Of a stretch of 64,000 nt of DNA, positions 53,434-62,159 are shown piece after piece. Numbering within the stretch: position 1 is the first letter of the stretch; every line of letters begins with the position of its first letter. The notes below the pieces were generated by a model, which was given only the letters and a program-made list of their open reading frames with translations, was not told the DNA's origin and searched no databases. This DNA is from DASWJZ01 sp963792885 (GTDB lineage: Bacteria; Pseudomonadota; Alphaproteobacteria; Rhizobiales; Afifellaceae): contig CAWBXX010000002.1 of the NCBI GenBank assembly GCA_963792885.1, forward strand, positions 868,001-932,000, read 5' to 3'. A program made the position numbers and the translations under genes.

Positions 53434-54249
53434 ATGTTTTCGCTGAGCAGGAGGGGACCTGAGTTCCCCTTCTGGCTCCTCGCCGCCGTCCTGCTCGCGG
53501 TCCTTTTCTTCTGGCTGATCGTCGCCGACTACGACTACCACACGATCTTCACGGCGCTTCGCCGCGGCGTCTTCGTGACGCTGTGGGTCACCGTCGTCGC
53601 CTTCGCGCTTGCCGCAGCGCTTGGTCTTCTCGTGGCTCTCGCCCGCGTGTCGCGCTTCCGCATCATGCGCGAGGTCGCCACCTTCTATGTCGAGATCGTT
53701 CGCGGCATTCCCGTCCTGGTGCTTCTCTTCTACGTCGCCTTCGTCGGCGCACCGCAGCTCGTCTACCTCTGGAACTGGGTGTTCGCGTGGCCGATCGACG
53801 CCGGGCTCTTCCCCGCCTTGAGCGTGCGCAACTTCGATTTCACCTGGCGCGCCATCACGGCGCTGACCGTGAGCTATTCCGCCTATCTTGCGGAAATCTT
53901 CCGCGCCGGCATCGAGGCCGTGCCGAACGGCCACCTGGAGGCGGCATGGTCGCTGGGCTTGAGCCGCAGAAGCACCATCCGCTTCATCGTGCTGCCGCAG
54001 GCGATCCGTGTCGTTCTTCCTCCGCTCGGCAACGATTTCGTCGCCATGATCAAGGATTCCGCCCTCGTTTCCGCGCTCGGCGTGCAGGACATCACCCAGC
54101 TCGGCAAGGTCTACTCCGCTTCGACCTTCCACTTCTTCGAGACCTACAACGTCGTCGCCTTCCTCTATCTCGTGATGACCTTGTCCCTGTCGCTTCTGGT
54201 GCGGGCGCTGGAGCGGCGCATGAGGCGGCGGGGCCGGCTCGGGTTCTGA
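53434..54249 (+). CDS. Amino-acid ABC transporter permease
   Basis: A 271-residue polar amino-acid permease (HisM/GlnP type). It has about five hydrophobic segments, EIVRGIPVLVLLFYVAF, and the EAA loop EAAWSLGLSRRSTIRFIVLPQA. The chain has the normal length of one permease; a second permease and an ATPase are missing from the neighbourhood, so the complete transporter must be assembled from elsewhere or use a homodimer. Confidence 0.92.
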   Translation: MFSLSRRGPEFPFWLLAAVLLAVLFFWLIVADYDYHTIFTALRRGVFVTLWVTVVAFALAAALGLLVALARVSRFRIMREVATFYVEIVRGIPVLVLLFYVAFVGAPQLVYLWNWVFAWPIDAGLFPALSVRNFDFTWRAITALTVSYSAYLAEIFRAGIEAVPNGHLEAAWSLGLSRRSTIRFIVLPQAIRVVLPPLGNDFVAMIKDSALVSALGVQDITQLGKVYSASTFHFFETYNVVAFLYLVMTLSLSLLVRALERRMRRRGRLGF

Positions 54250-54342
54250 GCGCCGAATGCGGCATCGCGGCGCTGCTTGCCAAAGCGGACATGATGTAGG
54301 CTCAATCTGGGCTGTGTGGCCGCGTGGGGAGAAGGTCGGCAG

Positions 54343-55744
54343 ATGGACGGCGTTGTGTTGTTTCTCGGAAGGACTTTCCTGCGTTATGGGAAGGGTGCCC
54401 TTCCGGTCCTGATCCTGGCCGCCTACTCGCTGGCTGTGCCGCAGGAGGAGATTCTCGGCAGCGAGCATTTCGAGCACACGCTCGACCTCGTCGCCTTGGG
54501 CCTCGTGCTCATCGGGCTGACCGTCCGCGCAGTGGCGATCGGCAGCGCGGTGGGCGCCGGCGAAAGTGGTCTCGGCCTCATCGAGAGCGGCCCCTACAGC
54601 CTTTCGCGCAATCCGCGCTATCTCGGCAGTCTGCTCGTCTGCTTCGGCATCTTCCTGATGCATGGGTCGCTTCAGGTCGTGCTCTTTGGGTCCGCCGCCT
54701 GCATCCTGGCTGTACTCCGCGATGGTGCGGGTGGAGGAAGACGATCTGCGCGCCCGTTACGGCGAGCGCTACCGTGCCTATCTGGCGAGCGTGCCGCGCT
54801 GGCTCCCTCGCATTTCGCGGCTGAGCCGCGGAGATTTTGGCATCGACTTCAGCGTGCGCCGCGCGCTTGCCAACGATTGGCTTACGATCGCGGCGACCGC
54901 CGCTGCGCTCGTTTTCACGGAGGTGCATGAATCGTTGCCGCCGGCGCTTGCCGCCTCTTCGCAGACGATTCCGATTGCGCTCGCCGCAAGCCTCGCGGTC
55001 TTTACTTCACTGATCGTCGCGTTGCGTGCCGCGGGCGCCAGTTCGTCAGCCACGGGCGTCGGATCGCTCGGCGACCCGCTTCGTTTGGTCGGTCCGCGCA
55101 CGCGCGGCATTCGTGTCGACGGAAGGGTCGGGATCGTAGACTTCCTGGAGAACATGCTGAGCTTCGGCCAGCAGGAGGCGATCCTCGATTCAACGCTTAC
55201 GGCTGCCGACCTTCGGCCGGGCGAGTCTCTGGTCGATATCGGCTGCGGCACGGGAAAGCTCGTGGTCGCAGCCGCCGCGATGCTCGGCGACCAGCATGGT
55301 GGCCGAAGCCACGTGCTTGGCATCGACGCCACGCCCGGGATGATCGAGCTTGCAATAGTGCGCGCACACGACACCGGTGTCGCCGCCGACTTCCAGGTCG
55401 GCATCGCCGAGGCGCTGCCGCTCGCCGACGGCGCCGCCGACGCCGTCACCTCCTCCTATTTCTTCCACCACCTGCCGTCAGAGGTGAAGCCGCAGGCGCT
55501 CCGCGAGATGTGGCGGGTGCTCGCGCCGGGCGGGCGGCTGGTGATCACCGACTACGCCCGCGCCCGCGGCCTCTACGGCCTCATCGCGTCGATCCCGATG
55601 CGTGCGAATTTCTACGAATATGTGCGCCCGCAGCTTGGCGGCGAGCTTGAGCGGATCATCGCGGCGGAGGGCTTCGGCGAGCCGGAGACAATCGCCGTCT
55701 ATCTCGGCTATATCACCGTCATGCGGCTCAGAAAGCCGAGCTGA
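54343..55744 (+). CDS. Membrane dual methyltransferase: ICMT/PEMT-like domain fused to SAM methyltransferase (frameshifted)
   Basis: About 466 residues after repair. Residues 1-160 resemble isoprenylcysteine carboxyl/phospholipid methyltransferases: IESGPYSLSRNPRYLGSLL, then VEEDDLRARYGERYRAY and VPRWLPR. An extra base at about 54712-54715 breaks this domain. Two more hydrophobic segments (WLTIAATAAALVFTEV; IPIALAASLAVFTSLIVAL) precede a class I methyltransferase (VDIGCGTGKLVV, GIDATPGMIELA, YFFHHLPSE, WRVLAPGGRLVITDY). No stop separates the halves. A membrane lipid or quinone-like substrate is a guess. The GTG at 54316 is an alternative start. Confidence 0.75.
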
Positions 55745-55792
55745 GCCGTTCGGTTGTAGTTCAACAAACCTCGTTACCGACAGGACGTTCCC

Positions 55793-55999
55793 ATGCCCGA
55801 AATCGTGATCCACCTTGTCGAAGGCCGCGCGCCTGAGAAGAAGCGCGCTCTGATGAAGGACATCTCCGACGCGGTGGTGAAGCATTTCGGCGTCGACCCG
55901 GAGGCGGTCGTCATTCAGATCGTCGAGTCGTCGAAGGCCGACAAGATGAAGGGCGGCAAGCTCTTCGCGGAGCGGACGCCGTCGAAGCCTGCGGCCTAG
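55793..55999 (+). CDS. 4-oxalocrotonate tautomerase family protein
   Basis: A 68-residue tautomerase with the catalytic Pro immediately after the start Met (MPEIVIHLVEGR) and the family helix KKRALMKDISDAVVKHFGV. It catalyses keto-enol tautomerisation; the substrate is unknown. It converges with the GGDEF-EAL gene and overlaps its stop by 4 bp. Confidence 0.9.
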   Translation: MPEIVIHLVEGRAPEKKRALMKDISDAVVKHFGVDPEAVVIQIVESSKADKMKGGKLFAERTPSKPAA

Positions 56000-57975
56000 G
56001 CGACCGCGCGCTTGTCGTAAGTGGGAGAGAACTCCGCGACGAGGCTCGGCAAATCGGCGGCGGGAACGGGCGTCGAATAGAGGAAGCCCTGCGCTATCGG
56101 ACAGCCGATCTCGCGCAGGAACGCGGCCTCGCGCTCCGTCTCCACGCCTTCCGCAACGGTCGGCACGCCGAGGCTTCGCCCGAGTCCCACGATGGCGTTC
56201 ACAATTTTAGCGCTCTCCTCCCGCTCGTGCAGCATCTTGATGAAGGAGCGGTCGATCTTGATCTTGTCGAAGGGAAGCTCCGAGAGATAGCAGAGGCTCG
56301 AATAGCCGGTGCCGAAGTCGTCGAGCGCGATCTTGATGCCGACGCTTTTCAACGACGAGATCACGCGCTTGGCCGAGGCGAGGTCCGCGACGAGCGCGTG
56401 CTCGGTCAGCTCCACCTCCAGGCGGTCCGGCGGAAAGCCGGTCTCGTTCAGAACGGCGAGGATGCCGGGTGCGAGCCACTCGTCCTGGATCTGCTGCGGC
56501 GCGACATTGATGGCGATGGGGAATTCGGCCGGCAGCGGCAGCGCTGCCTCGCAGGCCGCGCGCAGGATCGTCATGGAAAGCGTGCCGATCTGGCCGGAGG
56601 ATTCGGCGAGCGGAATGAAGTCGGCCGGCTGCACGAGGCCGCGCGTCGGGTGGTTCCAGCGGCTCAGCACCTCAAAGCCGCGCAGCTCCCCGGTGGCAAG
56701 GTCAATGAGTGGCTGGAAGTAGGGCACGACCTGACCCTCGGCGATGGCGTCGCGGAGCTCCTCCTCCGCCTTCGCGCGCGCGTCGATATCCGCGTCCATC
56801 GACGAATCGTAGATGCGCACGGCGCCGCGCCCGTCGTGCTTGGCGCGGTAAAGCGCGATATCCGCCTTGCGGATCAGGTCCTCCTCGGTCTTGCCGTCGG
56901 AGGGATAGACGGCAAAGCCGATACTCGCGCCGATCCGGACGGCGAGCCCCTCGAAATCCATCGGCTCGGAGAGCTCTTCGATGAGGCGCCGGCTGACGGT
57001 GCGCGGGACAGCGTCGTCTGTCGCGTATTCGATCACCGCTGCGAACTCGTCGCCGCCATAGCGCGCTCGGATCTCACCTCGGCGCAGGACGCGCGACATG
57101 CGCTGCGCCACCGTCTTCAGCACCAGGTCTCCGATCAGGTGCCCATGGCGGTCGTTGATCGGCTTGAACCGGTCGAGGTCGATCAGCAGGAGCGCGAGCT
57201 TTGAGTTGCCGCGGTCGGCTCGCCCGATCGCCGAGTGGAGCGACTCGCGAAACGAGACCCGATTGGCAAGACCTGTCAGGAGATCGTTCGCCGCAAGCGT
57301 CTCGATCTTCCGCTCGGCTTCGAAGAGCGCGGTTTCGGAGCGCCCGAGCGTGGCGTTGAAGAGACGCCACAGAATAGCCGCGCCGACGATGGAGAGAAGC
57401 AGAAAGGCCGTGGTGACAATCGCCGCGTGATGCTCGACCGCGGCGCGCTCGGCCGAGACGGCAGCGATCATACCGTCGACGAAGCGCATGGTTCCGCTGC
57501 GGAGAACCTCTTTATGGGTGGCATAGGTCGGCCCATCGAGGATCGTCCGGGCGGCTCGCATGTCGCCCCTTCTGACGGCCTCGAAGGATTGCCGCTCGAG
57601 CGCGACAAGCTGGTCGTTCGCCACGCGCGTCTCGGCGTCGAAGCGCCTCGCAACGTCGGGCGGCGCTAGCGCGACGGCATGGGCGATGGCGTCGGTGATA
57701 AGCGGAATATTGGTCTCGTACCGGTCGATCCAGCGCTTCTCGCCGGTCGCGGCGGCCATGTTTGCCGACATCGTGAGCCGCTCGTCCGCGAGCAGGATGA
57801 GGTCCGCCGCATGATATGCTGCGATGAGCCGCGCCGTAGCGTCGCGAATCTGCCCCTGGTAGTAGGCGCGCTCCGCTAGGAAGCCGCCGACGATCGCGGC
57901 GGCTCCGAGGAGCGCGATCAGGGCGGCCCGGCGCGCGGTCGCCGTCGCGTGTTTGACAATCGAGCCGGAGTGCAT
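55996..57975 (-). CDS. Membrane GGDEF-EAL cyclic-di-GMP protein
   Basis: A 659-residue bifunctional protein. Two membrane helices (about 13-33 and 185-207) flank a periplasmic helical sensor of about 150 residues. The GGDEF domain (about 230-395) keeps RARYGGDEFAAV, so it may be an active cyclase. The EAL domain (about 410-650) starts GFEVLSRW (EVL instead of EAL) and keeps ALDDFGTGYSSL, KIDRSFI and VAEGVETE, so phosphodiesterase activity is likely. It is divergent from the RraA-like gene across 248 bp. Confidence 0.93.
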   Translation of the reverse strand: MHSGSIVKHATATARRAALIALLGAAAIVGGFLAERAYYQGQIRDATARLIAAYHAADLILLADERLTMSANMAAATGEKRWIDRYETNIPLITDAIAHAVALAPPDVARRFDAETRVANDQLVALERQSFEAVRRGDMRAARTILDGPTYATHKEVLRSGTMRFVDGMIAAVSAERAAVEHHAAIVTTAFLLLSIVGAAILWRLFNATLGRSETALFEAERKIETLAANDLLTGLANRVSFRESLHSAIGRADRGNSKLALLLIDLDRFKPINDRHGHLIGDLVLKTVAQRMSRVLRRGEIRARYGGDEFAAVIEYATDDAVPRTVSRRLIEELSEPMDFEGLAVRIGASIGFAVYPSDGKTEEDLIRKADIALYRAKHDGRGAVRIYDSSMDADIDARAKAEEELRDAIAEGQVVPYFQPLIDLATGELRGFEVLSRWNHPTRGLVQPADFIPLAESSGQIGTLSMTILRAACEAALPLPAEFPIAINVAPQQIQDEWLAPGILAVLNETGFPPDRLEVELTEHALVADLASAKRVISSLKSVGIKIALDDFGTGYSSLCYLSELPFDKIKIDRSFIKMLHEREESAKIVNAIVGLGRSLGVPTVAEGVETEREAAFLREIGCPIAQGFLYSTPVPAADLPSLVAEFSPTYDKRAVA

Positions 57976-58020
57976 CGGCCGCCTCGCAGAGCAAGACGGT
58001 CATGAACAGCAGAGGGCGCT

Positions 58021-58037
58021 AAAATTACGTGAATTTT
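58021..58037. promoter_or_regulatory. AT-rich inverted repeat in a divergent promoter region
   Basis: AAAATT-N5-AATTTT stands out in a GC-rich 248-bp region between the GGDEF-EAL and RraA-like genes. It is a candidate operator or promoter element by symmetry and composition only. Confidence 0.3.
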
Positions 58038-58223
58038 CCGCATGTTACCGGCACGGAAAGGGGTAAGACATCGCTTCTCGACCAGGAGAACGCAACGGTT
58101 CGTCCCCGAAAGTCATTGGCGAACAAGGAGTTTGCCGTGCCATGCCGCGCTGCGTAGCGGCTTGGCCACAGCGACGTTTCGCTGCATCTTCGTCCCCCCG
58201 CGTCCGCCGGCAAAGAGCCACCG

Positions 58224-58910
58224 ATGATTGACGATCCCCCGCTTCTGACCGTCCGCCGCATCTTTCCGCGCCCGCACGCCGAAGAGCTTGCCGTTTTCAA
58301 AGGCGCGCTGACTGGCCACGTTGTCGACGCGATGGGCGGGCGCGGTGCGCTCGACCATCGCATCAAGCCGATAGGCGAAGCGAACAGCTTCTGCGGCACC
58401 GCTCTGACGTGCGAGGCGGGGCCTGCCGACTGCCTCGCCGTCTTCGGCGTGCTGGACGTGGCGAAGCCCGGCGACGTTGTCCTCTGCGCAACGGATTCGT
58501 TCTCCAACACCGCCGTCACCGGCGACCTCCTGATCGGCATGATGAAGAACAGCGGCCTCGCCGCCTTCGTGACGGACGGGCTGGTCCGCGACACGCCCGG
58601 CATCCGTGCCGTCGGGCTTCCGTGCTTCGCCTCAGGCGTCACGCCGAACTCGCCGGCGAAGACGGGGCCGGGAAGCGTCGGCCTGCCTGTGATTGTGGGC
58701 GGCGTCGCGGTCTCATCCGGCGACATCGTCGTCGCCGATGAGGACGGGGTCGTCGTCGTTCCGCATGCAAAGATCGGCGAGACGATCGAGCGCCTCGCAG
58801 CAGTTCGCGCGGCGGAGGCTGAGCTTGAAGCGAAGGTGAAGGCCGGGCTGAAGAAGCCGGACTTCTACGCGTCGATGATCCCGCCGTCGCGCGTGCGCGA
58901 AGTCGATTGA
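58224..58910 (+). CDS. RraA-like aldolase/decarboxylase family protein
   Basis: A 228-residue RraA-fold protein. The active-site pattern is VTDGLVRDTPGI, with GDLLIGMMKNSG and ADEDGVVVVPHA. Family members are 4-hydroxy-4-methyl-2-oxoglutarate/4-carboxy-4-hydroxy-2-oxoadipate aldolases or oxaloacetate decarboxylases; the RNase E regulator role belongs to a subgroup. It neighbours a 2-hydroxyacid dehydrogenase and an amidohydrolase, supporting a catabolic role. Confidence 0.85.
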   Translation: MIDDPPLLTVRRIFPRPHAEELAVFKGALTGHVVDAMGGRGALDHRIKPIGEANSFCGTALTCEAGPADCLAVFGVLDVAKPGDVVLCATDSFSNTAVTGDLLIGMMKNSGLAAFVTDGLVRDTPGIRAVGLPCFASGVTPNSPAKTGPGSVGLPVIVGGVAVSSGDIVVADEDGVVVVPHAKIGETIERLAAVRAAEAELEAKVKAGLKKPDFYASMIPPSRVREVD

Positions 58911-58925
58911 GGGACCGCGCGTCAG

Positions 58926-60092
58926 CTAGCGCCGTGGCGCGCTGCGAAGCAGGTCAGGCCCGATTTCGGCGATGCTGCGTAGGCCGGAAAGCCCCATGAC
59001 GCGGTCGATCTCGCTCCTGTATATCTCAAGCACGCGCGCTACGCCCTGTTCGCCCGCGACGGAGAGTCCCCAGAGATGCGGCCGCGCGATCAGGCAGGCA
59101 GCCGCGCCGAGCGCCAGCGCCTTCACCACGTCCGCGCCACGCCGCACCCCGCCGTCGAGAAGCACCGGGATGCGACCGCCGACGGCGTTCACGACCTCCG
59201 GCAGAGCCTCAATAGATGAGACTGCGCCGTCGAGCTGGCGGCCTCCATGGTTCGATACGATGATTCCGTCGACGCCGTGGGCGAGCGCCTCGCGCGCTTC
59301 GACCGGGCTGAGCACGCTCTTTAGAATGAGCGGGCCGTTCCAGACCTGCCGAAGCTCGTCCACGTCGTGCCACGACATCGCCGGATCGAGCATCTCCGCC
59401 ACGCGCCCTGCGAGCCGCGTCAGCCCGGATGTCTCACCGGGGCGCACATAGTTGGCGAAGGTGATGCGCTTCAGCTCCTTGCGCATGCGCAGGAGCCAGG
59501 GGAGCTTCGTCACCATTGCCGCGACCTCGATCGGTGCGAGCCGCGGCGGGATGGTGAAGCCATTGCGGATGTCGCGCTCTCGGTTACCGGTGAGCTGGTT
59601 GTCGATCGTCAGGACAAGCGCGTCGTAGCCGGAAGCCTGCGCGCGCTCGGCAAGCTCGCGTGTGAACCCGCGGTCGCGATAGACGAAAACCTGCATCCAG
59701 CGCGGCCCGACGCCGGTCGCGGCAAGCTGCTCGATTGTGCAGACGGACGCATGACTGAGGCAGAACGCCGTTCCCGCCGCCGCTGCGGCGCGCGCGGCAC
59801 AGATCTCGCCATCCGGCCAGAAGAGCCCGGACAGTCCGGTCGGGCCGATCATCACCGGGAGGGCGAGCCTCTTGCCGAAAAGCTCGACCGAGAGGTCGCG
59901 GTCGGCTGCGCCGCGCAGCGTCTGTGGGACGAGCTGCAGGCTGTCGAACGCCGACTCGTTGCGTCGGAGCGTCCACTCTTCCTCTGCGCCGCCATCGGCG
60001 AAGTCGAAGACCGGCTTCGGCAGGATGCGCTCGGCCTGCCGCCGCATCTCCGCGACGTTGTAGACGCGTCGTTTCAGAGTCTCGGCGTTCAT
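58926..60092 (-). CDS. FMN-dependent alpha-hydroxy-acid dehydrogenase (L-lactate type)
   Basis: A 388-residue flavoprotein of the glycolate oxidase/L-lactate dehydrogenase family. Motifs are PVFDFADGGAEEEWTLRRN, GPTGLSGLFWPDGE, MQVFVYRDRG, the catalytic HGGRQLDGA (SNHGGRQLD) and LLDGGVRRGADVVKAL. It converts L-lactate or similar 2-hydroxyacids to 2-keto acids. The start at 60092 follows the amidohydrolase stop by 10 bp; a longer start at 60140 would overlap that gene. Confidence 0.92.
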   Translation of the reverse strand: MNAETLKRRVYNVAEMRRQAERILPKPVFDFADGGAEEEWTLRRNESAFDSLQLVPQTLRGAADRDLSVELFGKRLALPVMIGPTGLSGLFWPDGEICAARAAAAAGTAFCLSHASVCTIEQLAATGVGPRWMQVFVYRDRGFTRELAERAQASGYDALVLTIDNQLTGNRERDIRNGFTIPPRLAPIEVAAMVTKLPWLLRMRKELKRITFANYVRPGETSGLTRLAGRVAEMLDPAMSWHDVDELRQVWNGPLILKSVLSPVEAREALAHGVDGIIVSNHGGRQLDGAVSSIEALPEVVNAVGGRIPVLLDGGVRRGADVVKALALGAAACLIARPHLWGLSVAGEQGVARVLEIYRSEIDRVMGLSGLRSIAEIGPDLLRSAPRR

Positions 60093-60102
60093 GGCGGCCG
60101 GT

Positions 60103-60960
60103 TCAGCGCTTGAGGCGATAGAAGCGGACGGCGTTGTCATGGAAGAGTTTGCGCTTCTCTTCCGCGCTCGCGCCTTCCGTCACCCAGTCGACGATCGCGA
60201 CCCATTCGGGATAGCGGATCGCAAGCTCCATGACGTGCCAGTCGCCGCCGTAGAAGGCGCGGTCGAAGCCGAAGCACTCGATGGCATGCGCGATGTAGGG
60301 CTTGAGCTCTTCGCGCGTCCAGCTCTTGTGGTTCGCCTCGTTGGCGACGCCGGAGATCTTGCAGTAGACGTTTTCGTGCGCCGCGAATTCCTTCATGTTC
60401 TCGCGCCACGGATCGAGCAGCCCCTCCTTGATCGCCGGCTTGCCGATGTGGTCGAGCACGAAACGGACCTCCGGACAGGCCTCTACCATCTTGATGACGT
60501 TCGGCAGGTGATGGTGGAAGACACAGATGTCGAAAGCGAGGTCGTGCGGTGCGAGCAGTTTGAGCCCGGCGATGAAATCGGGCCGGATACAGAAGTCGGG
60601 GTCTTTCTGGTTCTGGATGAGCCGCCGGATTCCGCGCAGGATCTTGTGCTTCCGCAGCTCGTCGAGTTCTTTCTCGATCGCCTTGCCTTGTTCCAGCGGC
60701 AGCGCGGCGACCATGCCGGTCACGCGCGGATCGGCCTTGGCGATTTCCATCACCCATTCCGCTTCGGCAAGATGCTGGGGATGGTCGACGTCGACCTCGA
60801 CGAAGACGATCTGTTCAATTCTGACCGGCTTCGCCGCGGCATCGAGATCGGCGGTGAGCTTCTTGGCCTTGAGCGACGGCGCGCCGGTCGTCCAGGCATA
60901 GCCGAAACGGCCCGGATCGAGCAGGTGGACGTGGCTGTCGACGATTGGGAAATCAGGCAA
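60103..60960 (-). CDS. Amidohydrolase, L-fuconolactonase/rhamnonolactonase-like
   Basis: A 285-residue TIM-barrel metal hydrolase (amidohydrolase_2). It has the N-terminal metal motif VDSHVHLLDPGRFGYAW, RGIRRLIQNQKDPDF, FVLDHIGKPAIKEG and YGGDWHVMEL near the end. It resembles sugar-lactone lactonases of the non-phosphorylative fucose/rhamnose routes, which end in pyruvate plus L-lactate; the adjacent L-lactate-type dehydrogenase fits. Probably co-transcribed with that gene. Confidence 0.85.
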   Translation of the reverse strand: MPDFPIVDSHVHLLDPGRFGYAWTTGAPSLKAKKLTADLDAAAKPVRIEQIVFVEVDVDHPQHLAEAEWVMEIAKADPRVTGMVAALPLEQGKAIEKELDELRKHKILRGIRRLIQNQKDPDFCIRPDFIAGLKLLAPHDLAFDICVFHHHLPNVIKMVEACPEVRFVLDHIGKPAIKEGLLDPWRENMKEFAAHENVYCKISGVANEANHKSWTREELKPYIAHAIECFGFDRAFYGGDWHVMELAIRYPEWVAIVDWVTEGASAEEKRKLFHDNAVRFYRLKR

Positions 60961-61091
60961 CGGAGACCTCCCCGGACGCGGCCGATCGCCCGCGCTTTTC
61001 GCGGCCGATCAGCTTTTCGCGGAGGTTAGCGTGCCGATGCGCTCGCTTGGAAGGGCAATTGCTGCCGCGCGAATGACGCAGCCTTTGCCGC

Positions 61092-62069
61092 TTAGGAGTG
61101 CATTCGCGGCTTCTTGAGAAAGAGCTCGCGGTCGCTTGAGGTGATCCTCGCCGCGATCGTTTCGCCTTCGCGGCTCACCACGAGCGGCACCTCCACGCCC
61201 GCCGGTCCGAGCGACCAGACCTTGCGGAAGAAGCCGCCAAGGCTTGTGACCGGCGTGCCGGCGACGGACTGGATCAGGTCACCCGGCTTGAGGCCAGCCT
61301 TCTCCGCCGGCGCGCCGTCATAGACGCCGACCACGAAGACCTTCCCCTCAAGGTCCGTTGCGAAGAGCCCGAGCCAGGCACGCGGCGGCCGCGCCGGCCG
61401 GCCGGTCGAAAGAAGATCGTCGAGAATCGGCTTCAGGAGGTCGACCGGCACGACCATGTTGAGCTGCCCGGTCTCGCCGCTTGCCGTCCGCCGCTCGACC
61501 TGTAGCGAGCCGATGCCGAGAAGGTCGCCGCCCGGGCCGATCAACGCCGCTCCGCCCCAATAGGGGTGCGCCGGCGCGGTGAAGAGCGCCTCGTCGAGCA
61601 CGTATTCCCAGTAACCCGCGAACTCCTGCTTTGCCACGATCCGCGCTGCGAGTGCATGGCGGAAGCCGCCAGCGCCGGCCATCACGACGCGGCTTCCGGG
61701 CTGCGCCGCGCTCGAACGCCCGAGCGGCAGCGCGGGCAGGTCGAGCGCCCCAAGCGCCCGCACGAGTCCGAAGCCCGTTGTCTGGTCATAGGCGATCGGA
61801 TGGCCCGGCATGACGCGGTCGTCGGCAAGGCTGATCCAGACTTCGTCAGCCTCGGTTATGAGATAACCGATGGTGAGCACCACGCCGTCGCGGATGACGA
61901 CGCCGTGGCCGCCGCGCTCGGTGCCGAGCACCTCCGCGGTGAAGGCATCGTCCGGCACGATCGTGCGAAGGCCGACGATCGAGGTCAGCGCGCGCTCGAG
62001 GTCGAAATCGTATTCGCCGGGCTTCGGCTGCCGGGCAGGGGTGATCTGCCAGTCGCTCAAGCTGGGCAT
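61092..62069 (-). CDS. Trypsin-fold/PDZ protein lacking the catalytic triad
   Basis: A 325-residue protein built like a DegP/S1C protease: a trypsin-like domain (about 25-210) and a PDZ domain (about 225-315: RAWLGLFATDLEGKVFVVGVYDGAPAEKAG in outline). The His segment reads LTIGYLITEAD where a His is expected, and the usual GNSGGP is AYWGG-like (PYWGGAALIG), so neither His nor Ser is present. It has no signal peptide. It is likely a binding or regulatory pseudoprotease. Confidence 0.8.
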   Translation of the reverse strand: MPSLSDWQITPARQPKPGEYDFDLERALTSIVGLRTIVPDDAFTAEVLGTERGGHGVVIRDGVVLTIGYLITEADEVWISLADDRVMPGHPIAYDQTTGFGLVRALGALDLPALPLGRSSAAQPGSRVVMAGAGGFRHALAARIVAKQEFAGYWEYVLDEALFTAPAHPYWGGAALIGPGGDLLGIGSLQVERRTASGETGQLNMVVPVDLLKPILDDLLSTGRPARPPRAWLGLFATDLEGKVFVVGVYDGAPAEKAGLKPGDLIQSVAGTPVTSLGGFFRKVWSLGPAGVEVPLVVSREGETIAARITSSDRELFLKKPRMHS

Positions 62070-62159
62070 CTAGGCTCCCTAGAACTCGGTTACTGCGCGC
62101 CCCTTCCTCTTATATTGCCCCAAACGCTCGCGCTGCGACACCGCTCCATCACCAACGCG

